Assembly: GCA_046046915.1 (NCBI GenBank)
Contig: JBJOIT010000010.1
Span: forward strand, 9,071-73,070
DNA: 64,000 nucleotides
Source of the DNA: JBEEJZ01 sp046046915
GTDB lineage: Bacteria; Pseudomonadota; Gammaproteobacteria; Burkholderiales; Burkholderiaceae_C
Reading direction: 5' to 3'
The notes below the pieces were generated by a model. The model was not told the DNA's origin, did not search any database, and saw nothing but the letters and a program-made list of their open reading frames with translations. Shown piece after piece: positions 16,326-24,216 of the stretch. A program made the translations under genes and the position numbers. How positions within the stretch are numbered: the stretch's first letter is position 1; each line of letters opens with the position of its first letter.

Positions 16326-17972
16326 ATGATCCGCCCCAGCCAGCTTCTGCACCCTGCCCGCACCCCCGCGCCCACACGCGACGCCGCCACCGTTTTGCTG
16401 CTGCGTGACAGCCCGCAAGGCCTGGAAGTGCTCATGACCCGACGCTCGGCCACGGCCAGCTTTGCGCCTGGCGCTTATGTGTTTCCTGGGGGAGGCATCG
16501 ATGCGGCGGATGGCGAGGCACACGGCCAAGCCCGCCGGCGACCCATGCAGTCAGACCTATCGCTGACCGAGGCGATTGCCGCTATTCGAGAGAGTTTTGA
16601 AGAGCTGGGGGTGTTGTTGGCCCGCCATGCCGACGGCCGCATGGCCGACGCGGCAGACATTGCTGCGCTGGACCGACACGCACCTTTTGCCGTGCAATGC
16701 CAGGCTCGCGGCCTGACGCTGGCGGCCGACGAGGTGTACGCGCTAGCCCGCTGGATCACGGACCGCGACCTGCCCCGCCGTTTCGATGTGCCGTTTTTGG
16801 TGGCACGCATGCCCGAGGGGCAAACACCCGTAGCCGACGAGGCTGAGCAATTTGACCCGGTCTGGGTGTCTCCCGCTCATGCCCTGGCCCAGCATGCTGC
16901 TGGCACTTTCTTCATGATTTTCCCGACTGTGCGCACCCTGGAGCGTCTGGTGATGCACACCACGGTCCAATCCCTGCTGGATGCCTGCGCCGCTTCTGAA
17001 GAACCCCTGTGGACCAGTTGCCCCCGAGCCGGGCTGATGGCGGGGCACGAGGCGCGCTACATGGAGAGTGACCTGCCGTTTGGAGAGCTGGCCATGGTCT
17101 GCCCGGACGGCCAGATCACGCACCCGCTGGACTGGCAGAGCGAGCAGCCGGTGCCACTGCTCAAGAACGTGAGCAGGCTGACCGCGCCCAACCCGGGCGC
17201 GATGACCGGCCCGGGCACCAACAGCTATCTGGTGGGAGACCCCAACACCGGCTACATCGCCATAGACCCGGGCCCCGCCGATGCCGAGCACCTTCAGCGG
17301 CTTTGGCGTGCTGCGGGCGGTGACATCCGCATGATCGTTTGCACACACTCCCACCCAGACCATTCCCCCGGTGCGCAACCCCTACAAGACCTGTGCGCGG
17401 ATACGCCCCATGGCAAACCGCCCATCCTGGGCCTGGCCAGTCTGCCGACGGCGCGCGCCGCCAGTGCCTTCACTCCAGACCGCGAACTGGTGCATTGCGA
17501 ATGCATGCATCTCATCAATCGCGATGGTGTGGTGCAACACAGCCTGCAAGTACTGCACACCCCAGGCCACGCGGCCAACCATCTCTGCCTGGCCCTGCTG
17601 GAAGACGGCCTGCTGTTCAGTGGCGACCACGTTCTGAACGGCAGCACCACGGTGATCGACCCGCCTGACGGCAACATGAGTGACTACCTGGACTCACTGG
17701 ACCTGCTGACCAAGGCCTGCACACAGCACGCCTTGCAATTCATCCTGCCAGCGCATGGTTACGTCATGCAAGACGCCGCAGGCGCAATTGCGCAACTGAA
17801 AGCACACCGACTGAAGCGCGAAAACAAGATTCGCGCAGCCATGCAGGCCCAGCCCGCTGGCACGATGGACGACTGGGTCTCTGTGGCCTACGACGACGTC
17901 CCCTCGCGCATGTGGCCCTTGGCCAAACGCTCGCTGTTAGCGCATGTGCAACGCATCGAGGCATTGGGCTGA
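16326..17972 (+). CDS. NUDIX hydrolase-metallo-beta-lactamase fold fusion (LACTB2-like)
   Basis: A 548-residue two-domain protein. Residues about 15-230 resemble NUDIX enzymes: PGAYVFPGGGID followed by the Nudix-box remnant AIRESFEELGVLL. Residues about 280-545 are a metallo-beta-lactamase domain with the zinc motif THSHPDHS (341-346 core), TPGHAANH near 412, GDHVL near 433 and a C-terminal winged-helix-like part with the LPAHG motif, as in LACTB2-type hydrolases. The Nudix box is not fully canonical in glycine spacing. ATG 16326 was chosen; an ATG 9 bases upstream is possible and neither has a strong ribosome site. Its stop overlaps the next gene by one base. Substrates are unknown; hydrolysis of nucleotides, CoA derivatives or RNA is possible. 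Confidence 0.82.
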   Translation: MIRPSQLLHPARTPAPTRDAATVLLLRDSPQGLEVLMTRRSATASFAPGAYVFPGGGIDAADGEAHGQARRRPMQSDLSLTEAIAAIRESFEELGVLLARHADGRMADAADIAALDRHAPFAVQCQARGLTLAADEVYALARWITDRDLPRRFDVPFLVARMPEGQTPVADEAEQFDPVWVSPAHALAQHAAGTFFMIFPTVRTLERLVMHTTVQSLLDACAASEEPLWTSCPRAGLMAGHEARYMESDLPFGELAMVCPDGQITHPLDWQSEQPVPLLKNVSRLTAPNPGAMTGPGTNSYLVGDPNTGYIAIDPGPADAEHLQRLWRAAGGDIRMIVCTHSHPDHSPGAQPLQDLCADTPHGKPPILGLASLPTARAASAFTPDRELVHCECMHLINRDGVVQHSLQVLHTPGHAANHLCLALLEDGLLFSGDHVLNGSTTVIDPPDGNMSDYLDSLDLLTKACTQHALQFILPAHGYVMQDAAGAIAQLKAHRLKRENKIRAAMQAQPAGTMDDWVSVAYDDVPSRMWPLAKRSLLAHVQRIEALG

Positions 17973-18724
17973 TGAACACTACTCACACAGAAGAACGCCT
18001 TTCCAAGCGTGTGGCGGCTCTCAAGGGCTGTTCACGCCGCGAAGCCGAGCAGTACATCGAAGGCGGTTGGGTGCGGGTGAATGGTCAAGTGGTAGAAGAA
18101 CCGCAAGCTCGCGTGGCCCACCAGACGGTCGACATCGACCCTCAAGCCAGCCTGATGGCGCTGACCGACGTCACCCTCGTCCTGAACAAGCCGCCGGGCG
18201 TGTTTGCAATGCCAGAGCGCGAGGGTGGGCGCTCTGCACTGGACCTGCTCACGCCCGCGGCACATCTGGCACAAGACCCAGCAGGTCAGCGCGTGTTGCG
18301 CCGCCACCTGCAGCGCCTGATTTGCCCAGTGCCACTGGAAACAGGGGCTGGCGGCCTGATCGTGTTCACACAAGAGTGGCGCGTTCAGCGCAAGCTGGAA
18401 GAAGACGCCAGCTCGCTGGAACACGAGGTAATTGTTGAGGTGGCAGGCGAAGTTGCAGAAGACGGGCTGCGGCACTTGCGCAACCCCATGGGACGGGGCG
18501 GCCAGCCGCTGCCCGAGTTCAAGGTCAGCGTCAACAGTTCGGGCGAAGGCAAGACCAAGTTGCGGTTTGCCGTTAAGGGGGCGCACCCGGGCCTGATCGC
18601 ATGGCTGTGTGACCGCTCGGGGCTACGAATTTTGGGCATGAAACGCATCCGGGTGGGCCGTGTGGCATTGGCCAGCTTGCCCGTAGGGCAATGGCGCTTT
18701 CTGGCGGCGGACGAGCGTTTCTAA
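17972..18724 (+). CDS. RsuA/RluB-family pseudouridine synthase-like protein, catalytic Asp replaced
   Basis: The 250-residue product has an S4 RNA-binding domain (about 8-52, RLSKRVAALKGCSRREAEQY) and an RsuA/RluB/E/F-type body with LVLNKPPGV and a C-terminus (RILGMKRIRVGRVALASLP) typical of the family. Where active enzymes have RLD followed by SGLLLLT, this one reads PLETGAGGLIVFT (residues 121-133): Arg is Pro and the nucleophilic Asp is Glu. It may be an RNA-binding pseudoenzyme. The start overlaps the previous stop (TGATG). Compare the intact paralogue at 54163-55095, which keeps GRLD. Confidence 0.85.
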   Translation: MNTTHTEERLSKRVAALKGCSRREAEQYIEGGWVRVNGQVVEEPQARVAHQTVDIDPQASLMALTDVTLVLNKPPGVFAMPEREGGRSALDLLTPAAHLAQDPAGQRVLRRHLQRLICPVPLETGAGGLIVFTQEWRVQRKLEEDASSLEHEVIVEVAGEVAEDGLRHLRNPMGRGGQPLPEFKVSVNSSGEGKTKLRFAVKGAHPGLIAWLCDRSGLRILGMKRIRVGRVALASLPVGQWRFLAADERF

Positions 18725-18725
18725 A

Positions 18726-18794
18726 TCCCTCACCTTGAATTTTTCATGGCTGGCGCAAACTATCCTGCCAGCGGTGGTCTGCTAGCGTGAGGGA
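18726..18794. repeat. Nested inverted repeat downstream of the RsuA-like gene
   Basis: An outer pair TCCCTCAC (18726-18733) and GTGAGGGA (18787-18794) encloses an inner pair GCTGGC (18749-18754) and GCCAGC (18767-18772). As RNA this makes a two-tier hairpin right after the stop codon. There is no T-run, so a standard intrinsic terminator is unlikely. It may protect the 3' end or lie in the promoter region of the regulator at 18910. Confidence 0.5.
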
Positions 18795-18909
18795 CTTGGG
18801 ATCCCGCTTGAAACATTTTGAAGTAATTATTTACGCTAGGCTCCTCACACCCTGGCGTGTTACAGGTCACACTGCGGCTGCTGATATCGCAGTAAACAAG
18901 GAGTCAACC

Positions 18910-19443
18910 ATGCGCCTGAGCACCAAGAGCCGATTTGCCGTCACAGCGATGATCGATATCGCTCTGCGTGACCACGCGGGCCCCGTCTCGCTGGCCGACA
19001 TTGGTACCCGTCATCAGATTTCCCTGTCCTACCTGGAGCAGTTGTTCAGCAAGCTGCGGCAAAGCGGCTTGGTCGAGAGCACGCGCGGCCCAGGAGGCGG
19101 CTACTCGCTGGGCCGCAACAGCCAGGCGATTTCGGTGGCCGACATCATTGCAGCGGTCGAAACCGAGCCCGACCGGCCCACACGCGGAGAAAAGCCCTAC
19201 AAGACCGCCGACAGCGAAGGCGTGGCTCAGGAGCTGTGGGCCGCCTTGAGCGAGCGCATGGTGGAGCACATGCAGTCCATCAGCCTGCGCCAGCTGGTCG
19301 GCGAGCAACGCGTTCAGGCAACAGAAACACCCGTCAAACCGGCCAAACGTGGTGTGTTTGCCAAGCCTCGTGCTGAAGCCCCGCGCGCTTCGGTGCCCAA
19401 TTCAGTATTTGCCCTGGGCAAGACCCTGTTGGCCGGACGCTAA
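18910..19443 (+). CDS. Rrf2-family transcriptional regulator, IscR-like but without cysteines
   Basis: A 177-residue winged-helix regulator starting MRLSTKSRFAVTAMIDIAL with an AGGAG site seven bases upstream. It matches IscR through the DNA-binding region (ISLSYLEQLFSKLRQSGLV, RGPGGGYSLGR) and the ADIIAAVE helix. IscR normally follows this with three cysteines that hold a [2Fe-2S] cluster; here the segment reads VETEPDRPTRGEKPYKTAD and the whole protein has no cysteine. The Fe-S-free Rrf2 protein CymR of Bacillus controls cysteine metabolism together with CysK, and cysK is the next protein gene here. No isc genes follow. A Lys/Pro/Ala-rich C-terminal tail of about 40 residues is added. Confidence 0.88.
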   Translation: MRLSTKSRFAVTAMIDIALRDHAGPVSLADIGTRHQISLSYLEQLFSKLRQSGLVESTRGPGGGYSLGRNSQAISVADIIAAVETEPDRPTRGEKPYKTADSEGVAQELWAALSERMVEHMQSISLRQLVGEQRVQATETPVKPAKRGVFAKPRAEAPRASVPNSVFALGKTLLAGR

Positions 19444-19471
19444 AGACGATCGGTGTCGTCAAAAATAAAGT

Positions 19472-19843
19472 GTGAAGCCCGCCGATAAGCCGGATTCTGT
19501 GCATTGAAGTTGCCTTCAATGTGACCGCCATTACTCTGGGCCGTGGGTCGCCCACACGGCTCGATGCTACCTACCCGCCAACTCCGGGGGCCCGGTCATG
19601 ACGCTGCGGCGAACCGCTTCGCTTTGCGTTGGCCTACTTGGTATTGCTGCGCGTAGAGATTGCCCGTTTCACCCCAACTCAATGGGCTCGTCTCTGTTGC
19701 TCTGATCCTCACCTTATGCACCGCACTTGCGCGCGGGGGTTTCAGTGGACAGCCGTTAGCTGCTACGCTGCCCTGTGCAGTCCGGACGTTCCTCCAGTGC
19801 CTGGTTTCCCAGATTGCACCAGCGGCGGTCTGGCAGGCTTCAC
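19472..19843 (-). ncRNA. rnpB: RNase P RNA (M1 RNA, class A)
   Basis: Catalytic RNA that trims tRNA 5' leaders. On the minus strand the conserved blocks appear in order: P1 5' strand GTGAAGCCTGCC (from 19843), GGAGGAACGTCCGGACTGCA, the AGAGTAA block, and ACAGAATCCGGCTTATCGG before the P1 3' strand GGCGGGCTTCAC (ending 19472). The P1 strands pair over 12 positions with one G-U, which fixes both ends and gives 372 nt, normal for bacteria. It lies between the Rrf2 gene and cysK, both on the other strand. After the 3' end comes a short U-rich run (TTTATTTTTG). Confidence 0.96.
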
Positions 19844-19849
19844 CGAGCC

Positions 19850-19858
19850 ATTATCTCA
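19850..19858 (-). promoter_or_regulatory. Extended -10 promoter element of rnpB
   Basis: TGAGATAAT on the minus strand, an extended -10 (TGn + GATAAT), ends seven bases before the predicted first nucleotide of RNase P RNA at 19843. There is no good -35 hexamer 16-18 bases upstream, as expected for a TGn promoter. Confidence 0.65.
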
Positions 19859-19940
19859 AACCGTCATGACCTTATGCGGCTTCCGATCAAACGGCCCGGT
19901 CAAAATGTGTGTCTCTAACCCCTACACAACAGGAGCACAC

Positions 19941-20855
19941 ATGAGAGCAGACAACATCCTCCAAACCATCGGCCACACACCACATATCAGGATCAACCAC
20001 CTCTTCGGGGAGGCCAGCGTCTGGATCAAGTCCGAGCGCGGCAACCCCGGTGGCTCGATCAAGGACCGCATTGCCTTGGCCATGGTCGAAGACGCCGAGC
20101 GCAGCGGTGCGCTTCAGGCTGGCGGCACCATCATCGAGCCCACCTCGGGCAACACCGGCATCGGCCTGGCCATGGTGGCAGCCGTGAAGGGCTACAAGCT
20201 GGTGCTGGTCATGCCCGACAGCATGTCGGTAGAGCGCCGCCGCCTCATGCTGGCCTACGGCGCCAGCTTTGATTTGACCCCGCGTGCCATGGGCATGAAA
20301 GGCGCCATTGCGCGCGCGCAGGAGCTGGTGGCATCCACCCCTGGCGCCTGGATGCCGCAGCAGTTTGAAAATCCTGCCAACGTGGAGGTGCATGTGCGCA
20401 CCACGGCTCAGGAAATTCTGGCTGACTTCCCCGAGGGACTAGACGTGCTGATCACAGGCGTAGGCACCGGCGGCCACTTGAGCGGCTGCGCCAAGGTGCT
20501 CAAGGCTGCCTGGCCGCAGCTCAAGGTGTATGCGGTCGAGCCTGTGGCATCGCCGGTGATCTCTGGCGGTGCGCCGTCGCCCCACCCCATTCAAGGCATC
20601 GGCGCTGGCTTCATCCCCAAGAACTTGGACACCAGCCTACTCGATGGCGTGATTCAGGTGGACGCCGAGCCTGCACGCGAGATGGCCCGACGCTGCGCGC
20701 GTGAGGAAGGCATGCTGGTGGGCATCTCCAGTGGGGCAACGTTGGCGGCCATCTCCCAAAAGCTGCCCGAGCTGCCGGCAGGCGCCCGTGTGCTGGGCTT
20801 CAACTACGACACGGGCGAACGCTATTTGTCGGTGGAAGGCTTCTTGCCGGTCTGA
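19941..20855 (+). CDS. cysK: Cysteine synthase (O-acetylserine sulfhydrylase), CysK-type
   Basis: PLP enzyme that makes L-cysteine from O-acetylserine and sulfide. The 304-residue product has Lys41 in GGSIKDR as the PLP lysine, the substrate loop EPTSGNTGIG (about 67-76), the phosphate-binding GVGTGGH, and the closing motif TGERYL. CysM remains possible, but the NPGGSIKDRIA and GTGGHLSG blocks look more CysK-like. ATG 19941 has AGGAG seven bases upstream; the open frame runs further back through rnpB in antisense and is not coding. The leader of about 85 bases is shared with the divergent rnpB promoter. Confidence 0.9.
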   Translation: MRADNILQTIGHTPHIRINHLFGEASVWIKSERGNPGGSIKDRIALAMVEDAERSGALQAGGTIIEPTSGNTGIGLAMVAAVKGYKLVLVMPDSMSVERRRLMLAYGASFDLTPRAMGMKGAIARAQELVASTPGAWMPQQFENPANVEVHVRTTAQEILADFPEGLDVLITGVGTGGHLSGCAKVLKAAWPQLKVYAVEPVASPVISGGAPSPHPIQGIGAGFIPKNLDTSLLDGVIQVDAEPAREMARRCAREEGMLVGISSGATLAAISQKLPELPAGARVLGFNYDTGERYLSVEGFLPV

Positions 20856-20866
20856 TCCCGGCCTGA

Positions 20867-21577
20867 TCAATAGACGCCTGCCAAAAGCGCGCGCCGTTGA
20901 TCGGGTGAGAACCGCTCAATGGCGTAGCGCAACATGGTTCGGGGCATGGTGCGCTGGTGCTGGCGCAAAAAGGCCTCCAACACCACGACATCGCGTTTAC
21001 CCATTTCCCGTAGCATCCAGCCACAGGCCTTGTGCATCAGGTCATGCGAATCGGACAAAAGCATTTCCGTCAATCGCAAGATGTCGGCAAAGTCACCGGC
21101 ACGGATGAAGGCGAAAGTCGACAAGACCGCGATGCGTCGGTCCCACAACACCGGCGACCGGGCCAGTGCGTCAAGCACCTGCCTGTCCCTGCACAGCAGG
21201 TGCGGCCCCACGATGTAGGGCGCGGAGCTGTCTACCAAATTCCAGTTGTTAACCCGGTTGCGGTGGGCAAGATAGCTCTGGTAGATGGCCTCCTGATTTG
21301 CAACGCTGCCTTTTGAATATTGCTTGACCAGGATCAGCAGGGCCAGCAAGCGGGCCTCGTTATAGGGAGAGTCCAGCAGCTCCTCACAGGCCGTCAAGGG
21401 CAAGCTGGCGAATTGCCTGGAGACTTGGCGCACCATGGGCACGGTGACGCCCAAAAATTGATCCCCCTCACCGTATTGCCCTTTTCCGGTTTTGAAGAAC
21501 CGTGACAACACCTCGGTCTTGCCCGCCTGGGCGCGGGCTAGCAAAGCCTCGTGGGCAGCCTGTATCAACTGAGTCAT
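20867..21577 (-). CDS. DNA alkylation repair protein, AlkD-like HEAT-repeat family
   Basis: A 236-residue all-helical protein of the AlkD family, glycosylases that remove bulky or cationic alkylated bases. Family features: GQYGEGDQFLGVTVPMVR near the N-terminus, SPYNEARLLAL, the NNWNLVDSSAPYIVG block with the conserved Trp-Asn-Leu-Val-Asp segment, RIAVLSTFAFIRAGDF, and KACGWMLREMGKRD. The active-site Trp/Asp/Arg set of AlkD appears to be present in those blocks. It is convergent with cysK (11-base gap) and divergent from the oxidoreductase gene at 21701. Confidence 0.9.
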   Translation of the reverse strand: MTQLIQAAHEALLARAQAGKTEVLSRFFKTGKGQYGEGDQFLGVTVPMVRQVSRQFASLPLTACEELLDSPYNEARLLALLILVKQYSKGSVANQEAIYQSYLAHRNRVNNWNLVDSSAPYIVGPHLLCRDRQVLDALARSPVLWDRRIAVLSTFAFIRAGDFADILRLTEMLLSDSHDLMHKACGWMLREMGKRDVVVLEAFLRQHQRTMPRTMLRYAIERFSPDQRRALLAGVY

Positions 21578-21700
21578 GAAAATGTTGTTGCGGTGGTGGC
21601 GTCAGGCCCAAGGTTAGCCCAAGGCACAAGCGGTGCCGCAGCCGCTACGTTTGAGGCAACACCTTATCATTTGCACCTGCTTGATCACCACGAGCCCGTC

Positions 21701-23503
21701 ATGATTCGCCTCACAGAACTCAAATTGCCCTTGTCTGCCCTGCCCGTCCAGGCGCGGCGTGCGGCAGATGCCCCCTCGGAAACCGATGCCGACCGCGCGC
21801 CCGTGGCACATCCCATCGACGCACTCAAACGTTTGTGCGCCCAAGCCTTGGGCATCGACACCAGCGCCATAGGCCAGCTGGATGTTTTCAAACGCAGCTT
21901 TGATGCGCGCAAGGCCGATTTACTGGCGGTCTATATTGCCGACCTCACGCTCGCCGATGCCTCACAAGAGGCGGCACTGCTGGCCAAATTTGCGCAGCAC
22001 CCCCACATCGGCCCAACGCCAGACATGGCCTACAAGCTGGTCGGGCAAGCACCCGCCCACTTGGAGGAGCGCCCGGTGGTGGTGGGCTTTGGCCCCTGTG
22101 GCATGTTCGCGGCGCTGGTGCTGGCGCAAATGGGCTTGCGGCCCATCGTGCTGGAACGTGGCACCACGGTGCGCCAGCGCACCAAAGACACCTGGGGCCT
22201 GTGGCGTAAAAAGGTGCTCAAGGCAGAGAGCAACGTGCAGTATGGTGAAGGCGGCGCGGGCACCTTTTCAGACGGCAAGCTCTACAGCCAGATCAAGGAC
22301 CCCCGGTATCTGGGCCGCAAGGTCATGGAAGAGTTCGTCAAGGCCGGGGCACCCGCCGAGATCCTGTACGAGGCTCATCCGCACATCGGCACCTTCAAGC
22401 TGGTCAAGGTGGTGGAAAACCTGCGCGAGCAAATCATTGCGCTAGGCGGCGACATACGCTTTGAGCAACGGGTCACAGACTTCGTGGTCGAGGGCGAAGG
22501 CGGCCAACGGCACATCATTGGTTTGCAGGTGCTGGACCTGCAAACCCAGCAAAGCAGCACCTTGAGCGCACGTCACGTGGTGATGGCGCTGGGCCACAGC
22601 TCACGCGACACATTTGTGCAACTGCACTTGCGCGGCGTGTTTCTAGAGGCCAAGCCTTTTTCGGTGGGTGTGCGCATCGAGCATCCCCAAAGCGTGATCG
22701 ACCAGGCCCGCTGGGGCCGTCACGCAGGCCACCCTTTGTTGGGCGCGGCCGACTACAAGCTGGTGCACCACGCCCAGAATGGCCGTGCCGTCTACAGCTT
22801 TTGCATGTGCCCGGGTGGAACGGTGGTTGCCGCCACCAGCGAACCCGGTCGCGTGGTCACCAACGGCATGAGCCAGTACTCACGCAACGAACGCAATGCC
22901 AACGCCGGTATGGTGGTGGGCATCGACCCGCAAGACTACCCGCTGGACATACCGGCCTGGCAGGCCGCATTTGGCCCAGACCTGGGCCGACGGCTGCTGG
23001 AGGAGGCACAGGTGCTGGCAGAGCAGACGCCTCCGGCATTTCACCCCTTAGCGGGCATCGTGCTGCAGCGCCAGCTGGAAACCCTGGCTTTTGAGGCCGG
23101 CGGTCAGAGCTATGAAGCGCCCGGCCAGCTGGTAGGTGACTTTCTGGCCCGCCAGCCCTCACAGCATTTCGGACAAGTCCTGCCGTCCTACAAACCTGGC
23201 GTGAAGCTGGGCGACCTGTCTGCGGTGCTGCCGGCCTACGCCTTGGAAGCCATGCGCGAGGCCCTGCCCGTCTTTGGCCGCAAGATCAAGGGCTTTGACA
23301 TGAAGGATGCGGTGATGACCGGGGTGGAAACCCGCACCTCGGCGCCCTTGCGCATCACCCGGAGTGAACACTTTGAGAGCCTCAACACCCGCGGTCTCTA
23401 CCCGGCAGGCGAAGGCGCCGGCTACGCCGGCGGCATTTTGTCGGCAGGGGTGGATGGCATCAAGGTGGCAGAAGCCGTGGCCCGCGCCCTGCTGGGCACA
23501 TAA
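21701..23503 (+). CDS. FAD-dependent oxidoreductase, COG2509 family
   Basis: A 600-residue flavoprotein of a widespread but uncharacterised family. After an N-terminal ~90-residue domain (MIRLTELKLPL start, QLDVFKRSFDARK) comes the FAD-binding Rossmann motif GFGPCGMFAALVLAQMG (about 128-144), GEGGAGTFSDGKL, a second nucleotide contact ALGHSSRD, and the C-terminal FAD contact YPAGEGAGYAGGI. ATG 21701 opens the conserved N-terminus; the frame extends upstream into the alkD-like promoter region. The 6-base gap to the convergent LysE-type gene leaves no room for a terminator. The substrate is unknown. Confidence 0.87.
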   Translation: MIRLTELKLPLSALPVQARRAADAPSETDADRAPVAHPIDALKRLCAQALGIDTSAIGQLDVFKRSFDARKADLLAVYIADLTLADASQEAALLAKFAQHPHIGPTPDMAYKLVGQAPAHLEERPVVVGFGPCGMFAALVLAQMGLRPIVLERGTTVRQRTKDTWGLWRKKVLKAESNVQYGEGGAGTFSDGKLYSQIKDPRYLGRKVMEEFVKAGAPAEILYEAHPHIGTFKLVKVVENLREQIIALGGDIRFEQRVTDFVVEGEGGQRHIIGLQVLDLQTQQSSTLSARHVVMALGHSSRDTFVQLHLRGVFLEAKPFSVGVRIEHPQSVIDQARWGRHAGHPLLGAADYKLVHHAQNGRAVYSFCMCPGGTVVAATSEPGRVVTNGMSQYSRNERNANAGMVVGIDPQDYPLDIPAWQAAFGPDLGRRLLEEAQVLAEQTPPAFHPLAGIVLQRQLETLAFEAGGQSYEAPGQLVGDFLARQPSQHFGQVLPSYKPGVKLGDLSAVLPAYALEAMREALPVFGRKIKGFDMKDAVMTGVETRTSAPLRITRSEHFESLNTRGLYPAGEGAGYAGGILSAGVDGIKVAEAVARALLGT

Positions 23504-23509
23504 GCAGGC

Positions 23510-24139
23510 TCAGGCGGTGCGCTTGAAGGTCGCCAGCAAGGTGCCAGCCACCACAAACAGACTGCCAAACACGCGGTTCATGGTGCGTATGTGGGCGGCA
23601 GACTTCAGGGTGCTCAGAACCTTGGCAGCCAAAGCCGTGTAGCCGGCCATGACCACCAAGTCGGTAAAGCCCAGCGTCAGGGCAATCACCAGGTACTGCG
23701 GCGCCATGGGTTGCGACAGGTTGAGAAACTGAGGCACTACCGCCAGCAAGAACACCGTGCCTTTAGGGTTGACGGCATTGATCATGATGCCACGCACCAC
23801 CATGGAACGGCGGCTCACGGCCTGCCCGGGCTCGGCCTGCGCCGACACTGGTGTTGCAGGGGATCGCCACTGCTGAATGCCCAACCAGATGAGGTATGCC
23901 GCACCAGTCCATTTGATGATCAAAAACGCCGTGCTGGACGCAGCGACTACCGCGCCCAAACCCACGCCCACCACCAGAATTTGCAGCCAAATGCCCAGAA
24001 CCAGGCCCAGCGTCGTGAAGTAGCCGCGTACAAAGCCGTGCGACAGCCCTGAGCTCATGGCCGCCACGGCCCCCGCGCCCGGAGAAATACTGATGGCCCA
24101 GGAGGCGACAAAGAAAGCAAGCCAGGTAGAAAGTTCCAT
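23510..24139 (-). CDS. LysE/RhtB family amino-acid exporter
   Basis: An inner-membrane translocator of 209 residues with six hydrophobic segments (about 5-27, 38-62, 68-90, 112-135, 147-170, 185-205). The first contains the family motif ISPGAGAVAAMSSGLSHG. Members export lysine, threonine, homoserine or other amino acids. The substrate is not readable from the sequence. It starts at ATG 24139; a terminator lies between it and htpX upstream, so it has its own promoter in the 20 bases after the T-run or is read through. Confidence 0.88.
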   Translation of the reverse strand: MELSTWLAFFVASWAISISPGAGAVAAMSSGLSHGFVRGYFTTLGLVLGIWLQILVVGVGLGAVVAASSTAFLIIKWTGAAYLIWLGIQQWRSPATPVSAQAEPGQAVSRRSMVVRGIMINAVNPKGTVFLLAVVPQFLNLSQPMAPQYLVIALTLGFTDLVVMAGYTALAAKVLSTLKSAAHIRTMNRVFGSLFVVAGTLLATFKRTA

Positions 24140-24158
24140 GGTCTGATCTTATGCGAGC

Positions 24159-24191
24159 AAAAAAGCCGCCGGGCTTGACGCCGGGCGGCTT
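24159..24191 (-). terminator. Rho-independent terminator after htpX
   Basis: Minus-strand hairpin with 8-bp arms AAGCCGCC and GGCGGCTT (24184-24191 and 24163-24170), an inner GGC/GCC extension and a following run of six T. It ends the htpX-side transcript. Confidence 0.88.
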
Positions 24192-24216
24192 GGTGTTGCA
24201 ACTGAGTTGCTGATAA

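Noticed and set aside
19629..19940. Upstream extension of the cysK frame across rnpB
   Set aside because: The stretch is antisense to RNase P RNA, and the ATG at 19941 has a good AGGAG site and the CysK N-terminus.
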